NCBI RefSeq assembly: GCF_000282115.1
Contig: NZ_AKJY01000044.1
Coordinates: 1 to 43,092, forward strand
DNA from: Chryseobacterium populi
GTDB taxonomy: Bacteria > Bacteroidota > Bacteroidia > Flavobacteriales > Weeksellaceae
Reading direction: 5' to 3'
DNA length: 43,092 nt
Below the pieces are notes generated by a model. The model did not search any database and was not told the origin of the DNA. It saw nothing but the letters and a program-made list of their open reading frames with translations. Below are positions 40,479 to 43,092 of the stretch, piece after piece. A program made the position numbers and the translations under genes. Position 1 is the first letter of the stretch. Every line of letters begins with the position of its first letter.

Positions 40479-42902
40479 TTATGTTCCTTTTTTCTTTGTC
40501 CAGCTTTTTATACGATTGTAGTCTAAGAAATAAGTAAGCTTTAAAGAGAAATTATTTACCATTGGCTCATTGAAAAGCACATCATAATTATTTTTAACGT
40601 TCAGCCTTGAAGTCTCAAGATAATTTGATGTAGCGTTCCTGTATAATAAAGTCAGCTGGCTCCCGGGAGCGAACCACCAGGAAAACCTTAAATCTACATT
40701 CCAGGCGTTATAGGTCCCGTTTAGGTTTTTATTAAAATTATTGGTATCTGTGAGGCTTCCATCCTGATTCAGCGTATAAAACTGTTTGTAGGTGACATCA
40801 GAAAAATAATGACGGAAAGTTAGAGCTAAAGACATTTTTTCGTTGAAAGTATACTTTGATGTCAGTGCATTTTCATACGTATTTCTCTGTCTCCTCCCGA
40901 TGAAAATATCCGTGTCATTCTTTCCTGCAAAACCGGTTTCATTGTTGCTGAAATCAGGATTGAAATTCCAACTTACATTGAATTTATCCGAAAAACGGTA
41001 ACGAATGCCAAATTCTGTTAAAACCTGGTTTCTTCCTGTTTCGTTAAACGCATAATAATCTATTGTGAAATTATATTGCAGCTTCTTTCTGCTGTCACTT
41101 TCAAACCAGATCCAGGTATCGAAATAAGCCGGGATTTTCAGGTGTCTTCCAAAAGTCCGGGGTTCATAAATATCATTCTGTCCAAACGGGGTAGATTCAA
41201 TTCCGCCGCCGTAGGTCCTGAAACTTTTGTCTGTAAAACTGTTGTTGTTATTAAATATAAGATTTGAATATAAAAATGGCTCAATCCTGTGAAAATAATT
41301 TACATTGAAATTCAGATAAATATTATTAAACTTCTCGGTTGGTTGTAAAATCCGGTACCCGTACCACGCATTATAATTGGCGAAATTTGTTTTGGTGGAG
41401 AATCCGAGATCATTGATATCCCAGTCTTTGGTCGTTGCATTGCCATTCAGTGAAAAGCGGTTTTTTCCTGCAATTTTATCGATACCGGCTTCTGCTCGGG
41501 TCCCGAATTTTGTTTCACCGTCTCTTACCCAGCTTCCTTTCAGGCTTCCGTAGGTTTTATAGATGTTTTTCTTATTGGTAAGGTCCCAAAGTAATCCTGT
41601 AGAATTGGCATCCCGAAAATTCCCGTCCCTCATCACATTGGTATTGACTAATGAGACAGAGGAGTTTCCGTTAAATCGCTGATCAAAAACCAACACATTA
41701 TAATTGGTCCAGGGTTCTACTACTTCCTTTCTTATTTCACCTGTTTCGTGGTTCAGAATAGTGGCCTCCATCTTTTGGGTAACTCCATTGAAGAAGCCGA
41801 TTCCCAATCCTTTTTTTGTTCTTCCTGAAATTTTAAAAGCATTGAACAGTTTTACTTTGGCAGGATATTCCACAACTTCTTCATTTTCCGAGACTGTTGG
41901 GTATCTAGATGGTTCTCCACCCACTCTCCGGGAGTAAAACATTCCGCCTTTGCTGAAAAGCTCTGTTCCCTCTGTAAAAAAGGTTCTTTGCTCCGAAAAC
42001 TGTTGCTCAAAAGGAGATAAGTTTAAAATAGAATTATCAAAATTAGCCTGTCCGAAATCAGGTATTAAGGTCATATCGAATGTAAAAGCATCATTGATCC
42101 CATATTTTACGTCCATTCCGCCATTGAAACTGGAAGTGGTTTTTCCGTCAAAACTGTTGATATAAGTTGAGATATAAGGAGTAAATGATAACCGGGTAGG
42201 AGGATTGATGTTTTCCATCCCCTGTAAAACACCGTCAAAAAGCGTGTATGAATTTTTTTGGTTATCCACAAAATTCCAGTCATAAGAAGCTTTTATCCTT
42301 TGAATTCTCCGGAACATATTCATTCCCCATTCCTGAATACTGCTTTTGGGAAACCTCAGCTCTGAATACGGAATTTTCATTTCAACAGCCCAGCCCTTAT
42401 CATTAATTTTTGCGGCGCTGTACCAGATACTGTTCCAGGTATCATCTTCGCCATCAGTTGTTAATTTAGCATCAAACTGCACACCGGCAGCAGTTACCAC
42501 AAACTCCAGGCTCTGCTGTTTATCATTATATCCGTTCAGGGCCACACCGAAAAAATCATCATTATTAATTGCGTCCCTTTCTGTGAGTTCTTTTGCAATT
42601 TTCTTTGGAGTAGGATCATACATCTGTGCTCCAAAATAAACTCCGGTATCATCATATAAAATCCTGACTTCAGTCTTTATAGAGTCTTCCTGAGGTTTTC
42701 CATTATTGGGGGTTCTTTCAATAAAATTGGTTGCTACCGGAACATTCTGCCATTCGGCATCGTCCAGAATACCATCAATTTTTGGAGATGTCGCGGTTTT
42801 TGTAATGAGTATTTTTTTTCTTACAATATGATCGCCCTCCTTTTTCTGGGAATATATAAAACAGGAAAAGAATGATAATGCAATGAAAAATTTGGCCTTC
42901 AT
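40479..42902 (-). CDS. DUF5916 outer-membrane protein with CBM9-like N-terminal domain
   Basis: 807 aa with a signal peptide (MKAKFFIALSFFSCFIYSQK). Residues 30-220 form a carbohydrate-binding family 9-like domain: SPKIDGILDDAEWQNVPVAT, YFGAQMYDPTPKKIAKELTE, and WAVEMKIPYSELRFP. The remaining two thirds match DUF5916, with NFDNSILNLSPFEQQFSEQR and TFFTEGTELFSKGGMFYSRR, then a long run of alternating hydrophobic strands ending in a beta barrel with an aromatic C-terminal strand. It is probably an outer-membrane protein that binds a polysaccharide or glycan. The function is unknown. Its promoter is at 42932-42939. Confidence 0.87.
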   Translation of the reverse strand: MKAKFFIALSFFSCFIYSQKKEGDHIVRKKILITKTATSPKIDGILDDAEWQNVPVATNFIERTPNNGKPQEDSIKTEVRILYDDTGVYFGAQMYDPTPKKIAKELTERDAINNDDFFGVALNGYNDKQQSLEFVVTAAGVQFDAKLTTDGEDDTWNSIWYSAAKINDKGWAVEMKIPYSELRFPKSSIQEWGMNMFRRIQRIKASYDWNFVDNQKNSYTLFDGVLQGMENINPPTRLSFTPYISTYINSFDGKTTSSFNGGMDVKYGINDAFTFDMTLIPDFGQANFDNSILNLSPFEQQFSEQRTFFTEGTELFSKGGMFYSRRVGGEPSRYPTVSENEEVVEYPAKVKLFNAFKISGRTKKGLGIGFFNGVTQKMEATILNHETGEIRKEVVEPWTNYNVLVFDQRFNGNSSVSLVNTNVMRDGNFRDANSTGLLWDLTNKKNIYKTYGSLKGSWVRDGETKFGTRAEAGIDKIAGKNRFSLNGNATTKDWDINDLGFSTKTNFANYNAWYGYRILQPTEKFNNIYLNFNVNYFHRIEPFLYSNLIFNNNNSFTDKSFRTYGGGIESTPFGQNDIYEPRTFGRHLKIPAYFDTWIWFESDSRKKLQYNFTIDYYAFNETGRNQVLTEFGIRYRFSDKFNVSWNFNPDFSNNETGFAGKNDTDIFIGRRQRNTYENALTSKYTFNEKMSLALTFRHYFSDVTYKQFYTLNQDGSLTDTNNFNKNLNGTYNAWNVDLRFSWWFAPGSQLTLLYRNATSNYLETSRLNVKNNYDVLFNEPMVNNFSLKLTYFLDYNRIKSWTKKKGT

Positions 42903-42931
42903 GTTCTTAGTGTTATATATTCATGACAACC

Positions 42932-42939
42932 CAAATATA
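42932..42939 (-). promoter_or_regulatory. -7 promoter element of the DUF5916 gene
   Basis: Reads TATATTTG on the minus strand, 29 nt before the ATG at 42902. Confidence 0.7.
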
Positions 42940-43071
42940 AAGTTTATTACATGTGTCTGTGTAAAAAATGAAATATTTTCATGTTCTTATGTTGAAAAGT
43001 ACAATAATTAGTCAAATAGTTGATGATTAGTTTTGGTTTTTTACTTAAATATTGCTTTTTTAATAAGAATC

Positions 43072-43092
43072 GGCGGCCCCTTTGGGGCCGCC
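43072..43092. terminator. GC-rich hairpin at the right edge
   Basis: Nine-base perfect arms (43072-43080, 43084-43092) with loop TTT. On the minus strand an A/T-rich stretch follows, so it probably terminates a gene beyond the window. Confidence 0.6.

Noticed and set aside
42262..42270. Consensus DnaA box TTATCCACA
   Set aside because: It lies inside the DUF5916 coding region with no further boxes around it, so it is probably chance. It lowers the weight of the cluster at 37.3 kb.
1..43092. CRISPR array or rRNA genes
   Set aside because: No regularly spaced direct repeats and no rRNA sequence are visible. The only tandem repeat found is the short one at 1147-1167.

Overview
The window looks like a chromosome segment from a Chryseobacterium/Elizabethkingia-type member of the Bacteroidota (order Flavobacteriales). 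The evidence is its low G+C, the repeated Bacteroidota -7 promoter word TAnnTTTG, start codons preceded by A-rich leaders rather than Shine-Dalgarno sites, a split transketolase, and gene families typical of that group (grasp-with-spasm peptide maturation, DUF5916, GLPGLI, PNGase F). This placement is inference; there is no rRNA in the window.

Positions 1-5429 are accessory and visibly richer in G+C. An AraC-type regulator (plus strand) diverges from a tight five-gene minus-strand operon: MDR oxidoreductase, AhpD-like protein, SnoaL-like protein, alpha/beta hydrolase and NAD(P)H:quinone-type flavoprotein. The hydrolase is out of frame at a pentanucleotide repeat, so it may be phase variable. 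Beside the regulator are wreckage of a mobile element: the C-terminus of a conjugative relaxase with a nonsense codon, and a much-frameshifted serine recombinase. They end at tRNA-Ser(GGA).

Positions 5430-15107 are core genes: L-asparaginase I, TrmH-type and RsmE RNA methyltransferases, TsaD and TamB (divergent, with only 4 nt between their start codons), an Lrp/AsnC regulator and a small membrane protein. A roughly 102-bp inverted-repeat element (MITE-like) follows.

Positions 15385-20223 hold the most interesting locus, a grasp-with-spasm ribosomal-peptide cluster read on the minus strand. It contains a 68-aa double-glycine precursor, two tandemly duplicated DUF6624-like lipoproteins, an ATP-grasp ligase, an unannotated 56-aa ORF and a SPASM-domain protein with no visible radical-SAM cysteine motif. 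An XRE regulator is divergent, and three copies of an 8-bp word lie between the two promoters. No exporter or protease is present.

Positions 20274-36589 are a long run of minus-strand housekeeping and stress genes: split transketolase, a sodium:solute symporter, a compact six-gene redox operon (pirin, FMN reductase, TMEM175 channel, YjdI-type ferredoxin, OsmC, GNAT), a second pirin and a second GNAT, an MFS exporter, asparagine synthetase B, a GLPGLI/PNGase F-like fusion and an RsmB-family methyltransferase. Positions 36722-43092 contain YjdM, a 386-bp non-coding stretch with a large imperfect palindrome and two DnaA-box-like 9-mers, an orphan ABC ATPase, a YceI lipoprotein, PheS and a DUF5916 outer-membrane protein.
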